Below, one piece after another: positions 11,677 to 21,571 of a DNA stretch of 64,000 nucleotides. Both the position numbers and the translations under genes were made by a program. Position 1 is the stretch's first letter; each line of letters begins with the position of its first letter. The notes under the pieces are model-generated. The model searched no databases and had not been told where the DNA came from. It worked only from the letters and a program-made list of their open reading frames with translations. The DNA is from Sulfuricurvum sp. GTDB taxonomy: Bacteria > Campylobacterota > Campylobacteria > Campylobacterales > Sulfurimonadaceae. Location of the stretch: contig NZ_JAQTNN010000011.1 of assembly GCF_028713855.1 (NCBI RefSeq), positions 37,249-101,248 on the forward strand, given 5' to 3'.

Positions 11677-12462
11677 ATGGATTTATTGATGCTCGATCCT
11701 ATTGCAATTTATAGTACAGTTTTTTCGAATGCTTGGCCAATCTTTCTTTTGATCATTGTTATTCTCTTTTTCAAAAGCCCATTTATGAAAGGGAAAATAG
11801 GGGAGGGGATTGTCAACTTTACCAACTTAGCTACATTAGATGAGAATATCTACACTCCCGTTAAAAACGTAACCTTGACCCTAAAGGACGGTTCGACCAC
11901 CCAGATCGATCATATCCTCGTCTCAAAACATGGTATCTTTGTCATCGAGACCAAAAACATGAAAGGGTGGATTTTCGGAGGAGAGCATCAAAAAGAGTGG
12001 ACGCAGCAAAATTTCAAACAAAAACACAAATTTCAGAACCCTCTCCACCAAAACTACCGTCACACCAAAGCACTCGAAGAAGTCCTTGGGCTTCCTTCAT
12101 CAGCGTTTATTTCGGTAATCGCATTTGTAGGTGACTGTAAATTTAAAACCGAAATGCCTTCAAATGTCTTTCGGGGGATCTCGTATACAAGCTACATCCG
12201 ATCATTTACCCAAGAAAAACTCGATCCTCTTCAAATACGGCAAGCTCTCAATAAGTTACAGAATAAACGTTTAGAGCAAAGCTTTCAAACAGATCGAAGT
12301 CATATCAGTAATCTCAAAGAGCGATTCGATAAGCCTGTAGATTCAGATAACTGTCCCAAATGCGGAGGCTCTATGGTGCTACGTCAGAATCGTAATAACG
12401 GCAATTCCTTTTATGGATGCAGTAACTACCCTAAATGCAGACATACGGTACCGATTGCATGA
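11677..12462 (+). CDS. NERD nuclease with topoisomerase-type zinc finger
   Basis: This 261-residue protein has an N-terminal membrane segment (about residues 12-30), a NERD domain (residues about 35-150) and a C-terminal zinc ribbon. NERD is a PD-(D/E)xK nuclease-like fold. The core is visible as GEGIVN, TTQIDHILVSKHGIFVIETKN (the D...E-x-K active site) and GWIFGG. The finger has the pattern CPKCGG then CSNYPKC, as in the C-terminus of bacterial topoisomerase I, and should bind single-stranded or damaged DNA. It overlaps the next gene by ATGA. It is a likely DNA-targeting component of the plus-strand defence cassette. Confidence 0.88.
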   Translation: MDLLMLDPIAIYSTVFSNAWPIFLLIIVILFFKSPFMKGKIGEGIVNFTNLATLDENIYTPVKNVTLTLKDGSTTQIDHILVSKHGIFVIETKNMKGWIFGGEHQKEWTQQNFKQKHKFQNPLHQNYRHTKALEEVLGLPSSAFISVIAFVGDCKFKTEMPSNVFRGISYTSYIRSFTQEKLDPLQIRQALNKLQNKRLEQSFQTDRSHISNLKERFDKPVDSDNCPKCGGSMVLRQNRNNGNSFYGCSNYPKCRHTVPIA

Positions 12463-15400
12463 GTATCGCCGAACTCACCCAAAAACGACTCAGCCATGTC
12501 GAATCGTGCCGACTTAACGGCGATAACTCCCATCGCATCATTGCTAACCTCTACTCTGACAGCACACACTTTTTCTACGAACTACTGCAAAACGCTCAAG
12601 ACGCCGAAGCGACCTCTGTATCATTTGAACTCCACGACGATAGATTGGAAACCTCCCATAATGGCAGAGCCTTTAGTTTTTCGGATGTGGAATCGATTAC
12701 GACAATTGGAAGCTCAACGAAATCGAATGAGCCAAATAAGATAGGAAAATTCGGAGCCGGTTTCAAATCGGTGTTCTCCATTACCGACACACCTCATATT
12801 TACAGCGGAACCTACAACTTCAAGATCAGTGATTACATCATCCCTGAAACGATCGATCCTTTGGAAGACCAAAGTGATGAGCACACTAGTGTCATCCTAC
12901 CGTTTGATAGAGCAGAGATTAATGCTAAAACGCTCTACAACTCTATCGCAAAGCGTCTTCGCTCCATCGGCAAAGACGAGCTTATTTTTCTTAGCAACTT
13001 ATCTCGTATCGATTGGAAAATCGGTGATGAAGCGGGATATGTTCAAAAAGGAACCGATGAAGCATCTGAAACACGTTCCCTTGTCACCCTAGAGACACAC
13101 AACAAGTCGGAACGGTTCGAACTCTATCGTCGCAGCTTCACGATTGAAAACAAACTGCTGGAATGTAAAATCGCATTTGCGTTAAATACAGAGGATCGGT
13201 ACGTCTCGATCGGAACCAATCCTCTCTATGTATTTTTCCCAACAGTTGTACCCACGAACTTGCAGTTTCTCGTTCATGCACCCTATAAGACAACTCCGAA
13301 CCGTGAAACAATTAACTTCTCGGATCCTCAGAATCAAACCATCACCGACAACATCGTTGAACTCTATAAGAGCGTTTTGATCGACATGGCTGAACGGAAG
13401 GCATTGGATGTTGAGACTATGGAACTTTTCCCTCTCTCCTCTCAAAACGGCGAACTTTCTCAAAAATTGTTTGAAGCATCTGTTTTACTTTTTAAAACTC
13501 ATCCGTTGATTCCGACACGAGAGGGTGGATACGCGTTACCCTCATCACTTTTTTCCTTGAACGGCGAACTCGATCATACGTTTTTCTATGAATCACAGAT
13601 ACATACCCTATTTGATAAAACAGCATGGATAGATGAAGGCTTCTATCAACCGATACATCTCGTAGTTAAACGTTTTTTGAACAGCTACTTGGGTGTTATG
13701 GAATACAAACTAAACGACATCCTTCATGGTATCACTGAAGACTTCTTGGTTGCTCAGAGCAATGAATGGATGGGAACGTTATACAGTGAATTTGATAAAG
13801 CCAAACACTACGTCAACGCTTATTTATTAAATCGACCGTTGGCACGTCTCGAAGATGGAAGTCAAATCCCGTTTAAATCCGAAAGAGGGGATATTCAGGT
13901 CTATATCCATCCGGGAGTGTCTACACGTTTTCCGTGCTTGCATCCTGATAGCACAGCATCAACGGGCGCTAAAAGCTTTTTGAACTCCATTGGTGTTAAG
14001 ACACCCGACATTATCGATGAGATCAAAGAGTTTATCCTTCCGATATTGACCACACTTTCAAAAGATCCGGATTCAACAGAAACCTATCTACAAGGGATGG
14101 GAGCACTTTTAGAGATTTACAACGATTCAGAACCATCTAATCGATCACAAATAGTTGAACTCATCAAAAATTCTCCGTGTATTCTCTCGATACATAGAGC
14201 AGAGCGAAAATGTGTACGCCCGCATGAAGTTTATCTTCCTACTGCATCATTAAAGCGATGGTTTATGGGAAGTACATCGATTATTATGATGGATGATGAA
14301 TTGTGGAGTCTACTAAATGCAACCGAACTGGGTATGTCATCGCCTTTCCAAATACGTCCGGTTATTCAAACAATGTCTCCTCATATTGATTCGGCACACA
14401 AAGAGCGGTTACGCCATACGCCATCTATCGCTGACAGAGGAGGGGATGATTTTAGCTGGGATGGGCTTGAACATCTATTATCCACACCGATTGATAAAGA
14501 ACTCAGCCTAATCATCTGGAATTTTTTAATTACCTATTTGGACGAAAAACGAAACATCCTTCGGGGATATTACCGATGGCAGAGTTCGACCAATAATCAT
14601 GAAAAAGAGTTTGACTCAAAAATATGTGTGCTATTGAAGCAAACTGCATGGCTGTATGATCATGATGGAGATGCATATAAGCCTACCGAACTCAAACCTG
14701 ATGCCTTGATGGAAGAGTATGGATACGATTCTCTCAGTGTAGACGTAAAAGAGTCATTGGCACTTCTATCATTTAAAACTGATGCCATCGAAGAACTTGA
14801 AAAACGGGGATATAAAATTATAACCCCCGATGAAGCAGAAGCATTTGAGGCTTTTCAAAAAGTGCAGCAGCAAGCGATCGAAGAGGATGAGCCCATTCTT
14901 TGGAATCCTGCGTCACCAAATATCGGTACATGGGTGAGCGAAGCCGATCCGGATATGGAAACACAAATCGAGCAACCTGAATTCAAACCCAAAAAACCAA
15001 GAGACCTACGCAATCAAACTCCACAGAGTTTTTTTGAGGAAGAGGAAGAAGAGCACTATAGACCATTCGTCCCTAAAGCAATCCGAAAACATATCGGAGA
15101 GTGGTGTGAGCGGTATGTTTATCGCTATTTGCAAGATTTTTGTGAAGAGAACAAAGACAAAGGGTATTATGTCCGTTGGATGAACGAGGAAAAGAACGTC
15201 GGAAGGGGATATGACTTTGTTTTGATGAAAGAGGAGAAGGAACTCCGCTATATCGAAGTCAAAGGACGCTCATCCAATACCAGTGAAATCGAAATATCCA
15301 AAACCCAATGGGAATTTGCCAAATTCCTCTTCGACAAAGGGGAAGGGGATAAGTATTCGATCTTCATCGTTCAAAATGCCGGTAAGTCGTATGCTAAATT

Positions 15401-15476
15401 GATCCCTATAAATAATCCGGTAAAGATGTGGTTGGATGGGAATTTGAGCATATTGAAGATTGAGTTGGCGTTTTAA
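12459..15476 (+). CDS. Hsp90-like ATPase with C-terminal DUF3883 nuclease-like domain
   Basis: This protein of about 1005 residues starts with a sacsin/Hsp90-type GHKL ATPase: FFYELLQNAQDA near residue 37 is the N-box and GKFGAGFKSVF near residue 96 is the G2 box. A long middle region has no recognised domain. The C-terminal 120 residues form a DUF3883 domain with a PD-(D/E)xK-like core: GYDFVLM followed by RYIEVKGRSS, near residue 930. ATG 12459 is the chosen start because it overlaps the NERD stop as ATGA; an ATG eight codons upstream would add residues with no family match. Such GHKL-DUF3883 proteins recur in defence islands and probably couple ATP-driven sensing to nucleic-acid attack, which is an inference. 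Confidence 0.85.
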   Translation: MSIAELTQKRLSHVESCRLNGDNSHRIIANLYSDSTHFFYELLQNAQDAEATSVSFELHDDRLETSHNGRAFSFSDVESITTIGSSTKSNEPNKIGKFGAGFKSVFSITDTPHIYSGTYNFKISDYIIPETIDPLEDQSDEHTSVILPFDRAEINAKTLYNSIAKRLRSIGKDELIFLSNLSRIDWKIGDEAGYVQKGTDEASETRSLVTLETHNKSERFELYRRSFTIENKLLECKIAFALNTEDRYVSIGTNPLYVFFPTVVPTNLQFLVHAPYKTTPNRETINFSDPQNQTITDNIVELYKSVLIDMAERKALDVETMELFPLSSQNGELSQKLFEASVLLFKTHPLIPTREGGYALPSSLFSLNGELDHTFFYESQIHTLFDKTAWIDEGFYQPIHLVVKRFLNSYLGVMEYKLNDILHGITEDFLVAQSNEWMGTLYSEFDKAKHYVNAYLLNRPLARLEDGSQIPFKSERGDIQVYIHPGVSTRFPCLHPDSTASTGAKSFLNSIGVKTPDIIDEIKEFILPILTTLSKDPDSTETYLQGMGALLEIYNDSEPSNRSQIVELIKNSPCILSIHRAERKCVRPHEVYLPTASLKRWFMGSTSIIMMDDELWSLLNATELGMSSPFQIRPVIQTMSPHIDSAHKERLRHTPSIADRGGDDFSWDGLEHLLSTPIDKELSLIIWNFLITYLDEKRNILRGYYRWQSSTNNHEKEFDSKICVLLKQTAWLYDHDGDAYKPTELKPDALMEEYGYDSLSVDVKESLALLSFKTDAIEELEKRGYKIITPDEAEAFEAFQKVQQQAIEEDEPILWNPASPNIGTWVSEADPDMETQIEQPEFKPKKPRDLRNQTPQSFFEEEEEEHYRPFVPKAIRKHIGEWCERYVYRYLQDFCEENKDKGYYVRWMNEEKNVGRGYDFVLMKEEKELRYIEVKGRSSNTSEIEISKTQWEFAKFLFDKGEGDKYSIFIVQNAGKSYAKLIPINNPVKMWLDGNLSILKIELAF

Positions 15477-15560
15477 AATAAATCAAATAAGAGCAAAAAA
15501 TGATTGATATTATGAATGTAAAAATAAAGAAGATAACTAGTATATTTGTTGGAAGAACTA

Positions 15561-16910
15561 ATGAGTAATATTATTTACAAATTTTTAAATGAAAGTTTTT
15601 TACTCCGTAGTGATTATATAGACACTACTTATTCTCAAGTATCCGATAGAGAATTGATGAATGAACTTCAAAAATACCGAGAGTTCTGTATTAAGAATAT
15701 TCAGAGTATATTGAGCGACATTAATTTATACAAGCATGATATAAAGATTTTTAGTGCAAAGTCACTTATTGACATTCCAAGACTTATGCAAACAGCATTG
15801 TACATGGATCAAGTAACGCTACCTGACCCCATTTTTGAACATGGTTATGAGAATTCTCAATTCTCAAATACTTTGGCTGAACTTAACGGTATTACCAATG
15901 ATACTATCAATAGAATAAGCTTATCAAAATCAGCAAAGTTGTTAAAAAATTTGGCTCCAATGATAGAAGTTGGATATGTGAAACTCTTTCCTGTCAGCTA
16001 TTTTTTTGAACCACAAAGTGAAATTCCATTGATTGCCTCAACTACGTCTGAGGTTTTGCCTAAAAATATCATGCAGTTGTATGTAGACAATGCGGATATT
16101 AAATCTTTCACCAAAGATGGGCAACATATTACTTTTGATAAAACCCTTCGGCTGAGAAGAGATATTACAATAAAGTTTGATCCTGATTTCAATGAATCAT
16201 TTTTTTACCAACTTTTCGAACAAAATGTTCTTAGCTATGATGAAGCGACACGTATGGCTCAAGTAGCAATGAGCATCCCAAGTCATCCACCTTCAAAAAA
16301 TAGCTTTGAAGCTTGGGTATCACAGTCCTTATACCAAAGTGCCTTTAATCATTACACTAATTTATTCAAAGAGATTCAATTAGCGAATGCTTTTAAATCG
16401 CAATATACAACCCATTCTTCATTCATTGGAAAGCTTTTGAAGCGTTCTGTGGACAAAGAGATTAAATCTTTTACAGCCGAATGTGTATTGAACTTTGATT
16501 TGCATTTTTTAAAAAATATAGATATTCAGACACTAATGTCTATACGACAAAATGATGGAGAAGAATTTGCTGTATTTCGACGAGAACTTGAAAAACAATT
16601 CAGAGTATTGCGTACAGAACAAAACATAGATATATTGCGCTCTAAAATTGCTGATATAACTCATGAAATGACTGAAGTTCAAGTTGCTGCAATTAATGCA
16701 AAAGTTAAAAATTTAAAAAAAGGCGTACTAGCAAATCTTGCTTTAGGAGTTCTAGGGTTAAGTGGAAGCATTGCAACATCAGGTATTTCTTTATTGGCTA
16801 CTGCTGTAGCCACGGTTAATGGATATAAGACTTATAACGACTATCAACAAAAAATTCGGGAAAACCCTTCGTTTTTTTTATGGAAAATTAATAATGAAAC
16901 CAATAAATGA
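15561..16910 (+). CDS. hypothetical protein with hydrophobic C-terminal segment
   Basis: I do not recognise this 449-residue protein. It is mostly helical and polar. Residues about 350-390 look like a coiled coil (LRTEQNIDILRSKIADITHE), followed by a hydrophobic glycine/alanine-rich stretch (LANLALGVLGLSGSIATSG) that could insert into a membrane. The ATG at 15561 has a good Shine-Dalgarno (GGAAG at 15551-15555); an in-frame TTG five codons upstream is a poorer start. Its stop overlaps the start of the DUF4238 gene as ATGA, so the two products probably act together. The gap of 84 bp from the preceding gene is small and without a visible terminator. A membrane effector is one reasonable idea. 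Confidence 0.6.
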   Translation: MSNIIYKFLNESFLLRSDYIDTTYSQVSDRELMNELQKYREFCIKNIQSILSDINLYKHDIKIFSAKSLIDIPRLMQTALYMDQVTLPDPIFEHGYENSQFSNTLAELNGITNDTINRISLSKSAKLLKNLAPMIEVGYVKLFPVSYFFEPQSEIPLIASTTSEVLPKNIMQLYVDNADIKSFTKDGQHITFDKTLRLRRDITIKFDPDFNESFFYQLFEQNVLSYDEATRMAQVAMSIPSHPPSKNSFEAWVSQSLYQSAFNHYTNLFKEIQLANAFKSQYTTHSSFIGKLLKRSVDKEIKSFTAECVLNFDLHFLKNIDIQTLMSIRQNDGEEFAVFRRELEKQFRVLRTEQNIDILRSKIADITHEMTEVQVAAINAKVKNLKKGVLANLALGVLGLSGSIATSGISLLATAVATVNGYKTYNDYQQKIRENPSFFLWKINNETNK

Positions 16911-19298
16911 ATAAAACTAGAAATAATCACTATGTTCCACAATGGTACCAAAAAGGTTTTTTTTGCTGATAGAAAAGAACAGTTGTGCTATCTTAGTTTG
17001 GAACCAAAAATTATTTCATTGCCTAATGGTCACAAAGAAGTATATACAAAGAAATGGTATGCACCTTCACAATGTTTCTATCAAAAGGATCTCTATACCA
17101 CCTTTTTTGGTGAACATATTAATGATGATATTGAACGCATATTATTTGGTCAGATAGACTATATTGGTTTTAAAGCTATTCGCGCTTTTATTCACGGAGA
17201 TTTCGTCAAACAGCATGATAATTTTGAAAACTTATTTACATATCTTGATTCACAAAAAATTCGTACCCCTAAAGGTCTAGATTGGATACAACAGCATTAT
17301 CCTAAATTGAGCCAACTTGAACTAATGATTGAAATGCAAGCTATTCAATCTATTCATTACACTTTATGGTCTGAAGGTGTAAGAGAAATTGTATCGGCAA
17401 AAGATTCAGAGGTTAAATTCATCATATCAGACCATCCAGTGACAATATATAACTATGCTTGTCCTCCTAATTCTAAGCATTCTAAGTATCCAAATGATCC
17501 ATCTATCACATTAAAAGCTACACAGACGATTTTTCCATTAGATAAAGATCATGTATTAATATTAACGAATCTTGAATATGCACAAGAACCATTACATGCT
17601 GATCCACTTGAACAACGTACATATGCACAGAAAATACGGCAGAGTTTTGTTCGAACTGATGCATTTATTAGATCACGCAACCTCGTTGCAGAAGAAGTAA
17701 CTAAGATTAATTACATTATAAAAAGCAGAGCAAAGCAGTTTGTGGGAGCTGGTAAAGATGAATGCTTATATCCTGAAAAGGATGTGCAAGATGATTGGGC
17801 TGATTTAAGAAGCGTACTCTTGCCGCCTAGAGAACAACTATTTCATTTTGGTGGAGAGATTTTTGCTGGGTTTGAAGATGGTTCGACTCACTATCAAGAT
17901 GCTTTTGGACGTAGAACACCTGAAAATGAGTATCTCAAGAAAGATGTTGATGAAAATAAAATAAGAAAAAATGATCTTTGTGGTTGTGGAAGTGGAAAAA
18001 AATATAAAAATTGTTGCAAAAATATTTCGCATGAAGAAAGAACGACATGGGAAGTTTTAAGTATAAGGGAGCGCAATATCGTCCTTTACAGAGCTCTTTA
18101 TAGTATTTTAGGGCTAGATAATGGCAAAACATGGGATCATGTAAGGCGAGAATTAAGTAATGAGCAAATAAAAGAGATTTATAGTATTTACGCTTCACTG
18201 TGGCCAGTTGAAACTGATATTTATAAATTATTGCCAAAACCTGACAAGAAATTACGTAGCTTATATACTGGATTTATAGATATAAGAACAATTGCTGATG
18301 TCGCACTTAGTATGACGCCATATTTTGATGAAATGTTAATTCAGCATCCATTTATAAATCCAAATAATGTTAAACCTGAATTTAGCCCAATTGAGTCTTC
18401 TGGTAAATTTAAAGGACAAATGCTCAAAGATATATTATTTCTGTTAAATATTGAACCATTTGTTCTATCTGGAAAAGTAAATCTGATTCCCGATCCATGC
18501 AATTTTGATACTGATTTACATCGTCAAATGTTAAATTTAGCAAGGCAGCGTAGCGGTGTGGATATCATCAGTAAGAGAGATAAAGAGATTTCATTTAATC
18601 TAAATCAAGAAGATCATTTACGCTCGATAATGACATTGCCTGACCATTTAAAAGATCAACAAATCAAAAACTTATTCCAAGGTATTTCGAATGACAATTT
18701 AATAAAAATCAAGCTTGCGCTTAAAAGTGAAGCTGAAATAAATCCACTAGTATTGTTGCAAGATTTTGACTTTGACAATAGCAGTCAATTGTCAATAATT
18801 AATATGACACCAAACTATGAGATGTCATTATTTATAGCGCAAGCTACTGGCGCAGTAATAGTTACTGATAGTGAGTCTCGATGGAAAGAATTTCAATATG
18901 CACAAAATCGAGAACAAGGTAAAGTCACATATCCATGGGAACAATTAAGCACTGTATTTTCAGAAGTTAAACTTTACACGCAATTAGATGATATTTACGA
19001 TAATTACTCTAATTCTAAATTTGTAACCATAAGAAAAGTACTTAGAGAGGTTGATCTCATTTTACGAGAAATGTCGGATAACTCCAATAAAATCACTAAT
19101 TTGAAACATGAATTAATTAATTGTTTTGCAAAGATCAATCATGTATCGGATAGTAAAGCAGTTCATTTTGCTAAGATACAAACAATGATACCAAAAGGTG
19201 GATTTGTGGATAAAAATGTGCAAAGATTACTTGTTAAGTCAAGTTGTGAACACTATCGATTTTTTGTAACTACTGTGTTGTATATTGAACTAGTTTAG
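16907..19298 (+). CDS. DUF4238/SEC-C protein, frameshifted near its start
   Basis: The long frame from 16932 encodes 788 residues without the usual N-terminus. The missing part is present just upstream in another frame: an ATG at 16907, overlapping the previous stop as ATGA, encodes NNHYVPQWYQKGFF, the hallmark opening of DUF4238 proteins. That frame stops at 16969, right after a run of eight T at 16957-16964. With seven T it continues into ADRKEQLCYLSLEPK and the main frame, giving about 796 residues. A SEC-C zinc motif (LCGCGSGKKYKNCC) lies mid-protein near nt 17960-18017. DUF4238 function is unknown. SEC-C binds zinc and often mediates protein or nucleic-acid contact. It may be phase-variable, mutated, or affected by a sequencing error. 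Confidence 0.72.
16957..16964 (+). repeat. T8 homopolymer at frameshift site
   Basis: Eight T sit exactly where the reading frame of the conserved N-terminal HYVPQWY segment must shift into the long downstream frame. Seven T (or ten) would join the two frames. Homopolymer slippage is a common phase-variation mechanism in Campylobacterota. Confidence 0.7.
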
Positions 19299-19677
19299 AT
19301 ATTTTTGAACTATTAACGAAAAACCTTATTTTAGCGTTTTCGTATGCTTATAATTTCCGACAGTGTTTTACGTATAGATTATTGCAGCTTTTTTGGCTTT
19401 AAAAGCAGGGTAGGGCAGAGTGTACGAAAAACACTTGTTTAACGTATCATAAAATTTAAGGCCCCACTTCTTGCACGTCATATGTCTTATGAACTTTTCT
19501 AGTAATTTCTTGTATTCATTAATAAAACAGTTAACAATATATAATAGATATTATAATAAGTAGTGTTACTTATTGTAATAAATTTCAAACATTTAAAATT
19601 GTTAGTATAAAACATCACATTTATAAGTTACCGTTCGTTAACATTACCACTCCTACAATTAAATTAACGAAGTAATT
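19299..19677 (+). promoter_or_regulatory. 379-bp upstream region of the type I secretion locus, with a dyad
   Basis: No gene is visible here. The region is very AT-rich and separates the defence cassette from tolC. The clearest structure is an inverted repeat at 19550-19579: arms ATTATAATAAGTA and TACTTATTGTAAT (12 of 13 positions pair) around GTGT. It ends about 100 bp before the tolC ATG and is not followed by a T-run, so it looks more like an operator than a terminator. Confidence 0.45.
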
Positions 19678-20979
19678 ATGAAAAAATATTTATTACTAGC
19701 AACTACGGCAACCATGTTGTACAGCCGTGAAATCAGCTTTTCAGAGTTACAAACCTCCGCTTCAGAAAACTCCCACCGTCTTAAACTCCGCACTATCGAT
19801 ACCTCAATTGAGCTGGCAAGGTTGGATAGCGTCTATTCCGCTCTTTATCCTCAGCTCTTACTAGGATATAGCGGAGAGTATAACAAAAACCTCGACAAAG
19901 CAACTTCGGGAACCCTTTCGGTCGGGGGAACGACTATCAACTCCGGTGTTCAGAACAAAGACTCAGTAGCATTAAGTCTCAATTACGAACTCTATCACTT
20001 CGGTACCACCCTCAAACAAATCGAGATGTCACAAAAAGAGATCGAGTCTAAAAAGCTCGAAGTGTGTAACGAAGAGACCAAACTACACTTAGAACTCTTA
20101 GATCATTACGCTACTGCCCAAAAGGCTCAAAGTGAATATCGTTATAAGAGCCAAATGCACACACTGCGTCAAGAACTCTATAGGCTCAAACAACGTCTCT
20201 ACACAGCCGGTAAAGAATCACGTGTATCGGTAGGAGATGAAGCGATACGTCTGATCGACCTCGAACGTGAGATTGAACATTCTCAAATGAGTTATGATGA
20301 GAACCTCATAGCCCTCACCAAACTCTCCCATATCGACCTCGATCTAAAATCAACCCAACTGCTCCCCCTAACCACTAAACCCGAAGAGATACACCTCGGC
20401 AGTTTCGAAGAGAACTCCCAAGCACGTCAATACAAAGAGAAGATTGAGCAAAAGAATGCCGAAATCTCCCTCAATATCCGTACCCAGCTTCCGGTACTGT
20501 CACTCTATTCCAACTATTACCTCTATGGCTCTGATATGCACAATGCCTACAACGCATTTCAGGATATTAAACCCAACAGCTGGAACGCAGGACTTAGCCT
20601 GAGATGGAATCTGTTCGAAGGGTTCAAATACAACAGTGAGTCCGCACGTCTGTATTTCGAGAGAGATCGGTTAAACGAAGAGTACGCATTAGCAAAACGA
20701 GAATTCGACACCCAAACCCAAACCAAACAACAACATCTAGAACGTCTAGCCATGCTGACCAAAAACGAAACCGAAGCATTAGCTGAAACCCACAACAAGA
20801 TTATCATGACCCAAAGACTCAGAGCACAGGGTGAAGCAGACGCCGTGAGTGAGGTAAGTGTAAAACTAGAGGGATTGGAGAGGGAATTGACATTGGAATC
20901 TGAGACGATACAACATGCTTATGAAGCGGAAGCACTGAAATTACAGCATAGAGGGGGGAACGAATGCACGCCACGCTAA
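19678..20979 (+). CDS. tolC: TolC-family outer membrane protein
   Basis: This 433-residue protein belongs to the outer membrane efflux family. A short signal peptide (MKKYLLLATTATMLYS) is followed by two homologous halves of amphipathic helices and beta strands: LDSVYSALYPQLLLGYSGEY in the first half and ISLNIRTQLPVLSLYSNYYL in the second, the repeated strand-helix pattern of TolC. The periplasmic helices are rich in Glu, Gln and Lys. It forms the outer membrane duct of the type I exporter with the HlyB and HlyD proteins encoded 8-10 kb downstream. The gene is the first of the locus, and its end overlaps a possible hlyB remnant. Confidence 0.88.
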   Translation: MKKYLLLATTATMLYSREISFSELQTSASENSHRLKLRTIDTSIELARLDSVYSALYPQLLLGYSGEYNKNLDKATSGTLSVGGTTINSGVQNKDSVALSLNYELYHFGTTLKQIEMSQKEIESKKLEVCNEETKLHLELLDHYATAQKAQSEYRYKSQMHTLRQELYRLKQRLYTAGKESRVSVGDEAIRLIDLEREIEHSQMSYDENLIALTKLSHIDLDLKSTQLLPLTTKPEEIHLGSFEENSQARQYKEKIEQKNAEISLNIRTQLPVLSLYSNYYLYGSDMHNAYNAFQDIKPNSWNAGLSLRWNLFEGFKYNSESARLYFERDRLNEEYALAKREFDTQTQTKQQHLERLAMLTKNETEALAETHNKIIMTQRLRAQGEADAVSEVSVKLEGLERELTLESETIQHAYEAEALKLQHRGGNECTPR

Positions 20980-21068
20980 CTGCTAGTGGCGAAACACATC
21001 CGTTAGGAATACATGGATTTCAATGTTGCGGTTTTGATTTTACATTACCGCTGATGACACTATTATAA
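20964..21068 (+). pseudogene. possible 5' remnant of an hlyB gene
   Basis: A short frame of 34 codons begins inside the tolC end. Its first seven codons (MHATLTA) resemble the first seven of the intact hlyB at 29323 (MHSALTA), with 18 of 21 bases identical, then similarity stops. It suggests that hlyB once followed tolC directly and was displaced when the acyltransferase and RTX genes arrived. The match is short, so chance cannot be excluded. Confidence 0.3.
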
Positions 21069-21097
21069 CAATCAAACCACAAAGGAAAATTCTAAAC

Positions 21098-21571
21098 ATG
21101 GACACCAAACCCCACGTATTTAATGAACAAGACCTCGTCAATGCTCAACAAGCACTGAGTAAATTGCCGATCCTCGGACCTGCAATATGGCTCTATGCTA
21201 AAGATCCTGTACGTAGATACACGTTTATCGCCGAAACGGATTTTACGATCATGCCTCCGATCATCCTCGATCAATGTCGCCTCTATACCCGTAGCCAAAT
21301 CCCGTTTGCCTTTATCACTTGGGCAAAAGTGAGTGACGAGGTTCATCAGCGGCTCCTCTCGGGTACTCCGAAAATAGCTCCTCATGAATGGCAAGGGGGA
21401 GAAAATATTTGGCTGATCGATATCGTTACCCCGTTCGGTCAGAGCGAAGAGACGATCAACGAAATGCTTGCCCTCTTTCCCGGAAAAAGAGTCCATGGAT
21501 TCGCTCCCGTACCCGGTGCCAATCCTCCGATTCGGATGATGACTTGGGATGTGGTTGATAATGCTGAGTAA
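21098..21571 (+). CDS. HlyC-like toxin-activating lysine acyltransferase
   Basis: This 157-residue protein matches the RTX toxin acyltransferase family (HlyC/ApxC), which transfers a fatty acyl chain from acyl-ACP to internal lysines of a pore-forming RTX protoxin in the cytoplasm. Family blocks are LGPAIWLYAKDP, PFAFITWAKVSDE and IWLIDIVTPFG; the Asp of the last block (residue 108) aligns with catalytic Asp92 of HlyC. The HlyC catalytic His23 aligns with Arg39 here (DPVRRY against SPLHRN), by my own alignment from memory. The protein is slightly shorter than HlyC (170 residues). The RTX protein encoded at 22260 is the natural substrate. Confidence 0.8.
   Translation: MDTKPHVFNEQDLVNAQQALSKLPILGPAIWLYAKDPVRRYTFIAETDFTIMPPIILDQCRLYTRSQIPFAFITWAKVSDEVHQRLLSGTPKIAPHEWQGGENIWLIDIVTPFGQSEETINEMLALFPGKRVHGFAPVPGANPPIRMMTWDVVDNAE

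Noticed and set aside
16872..16879. Another T8 run as a switch in the 449-residue gene
   Set aside because: The frame is continuous across it and the stop overlaps the next start as expected, so there is no sign of a shift.
19299..19677. tRNA or small RNA gene upstream of tolC
   Set aside because: No cloverleaf or conserved tRNA sequence such as a T-loop is visible, and the region is AT-rich with only one dyad.
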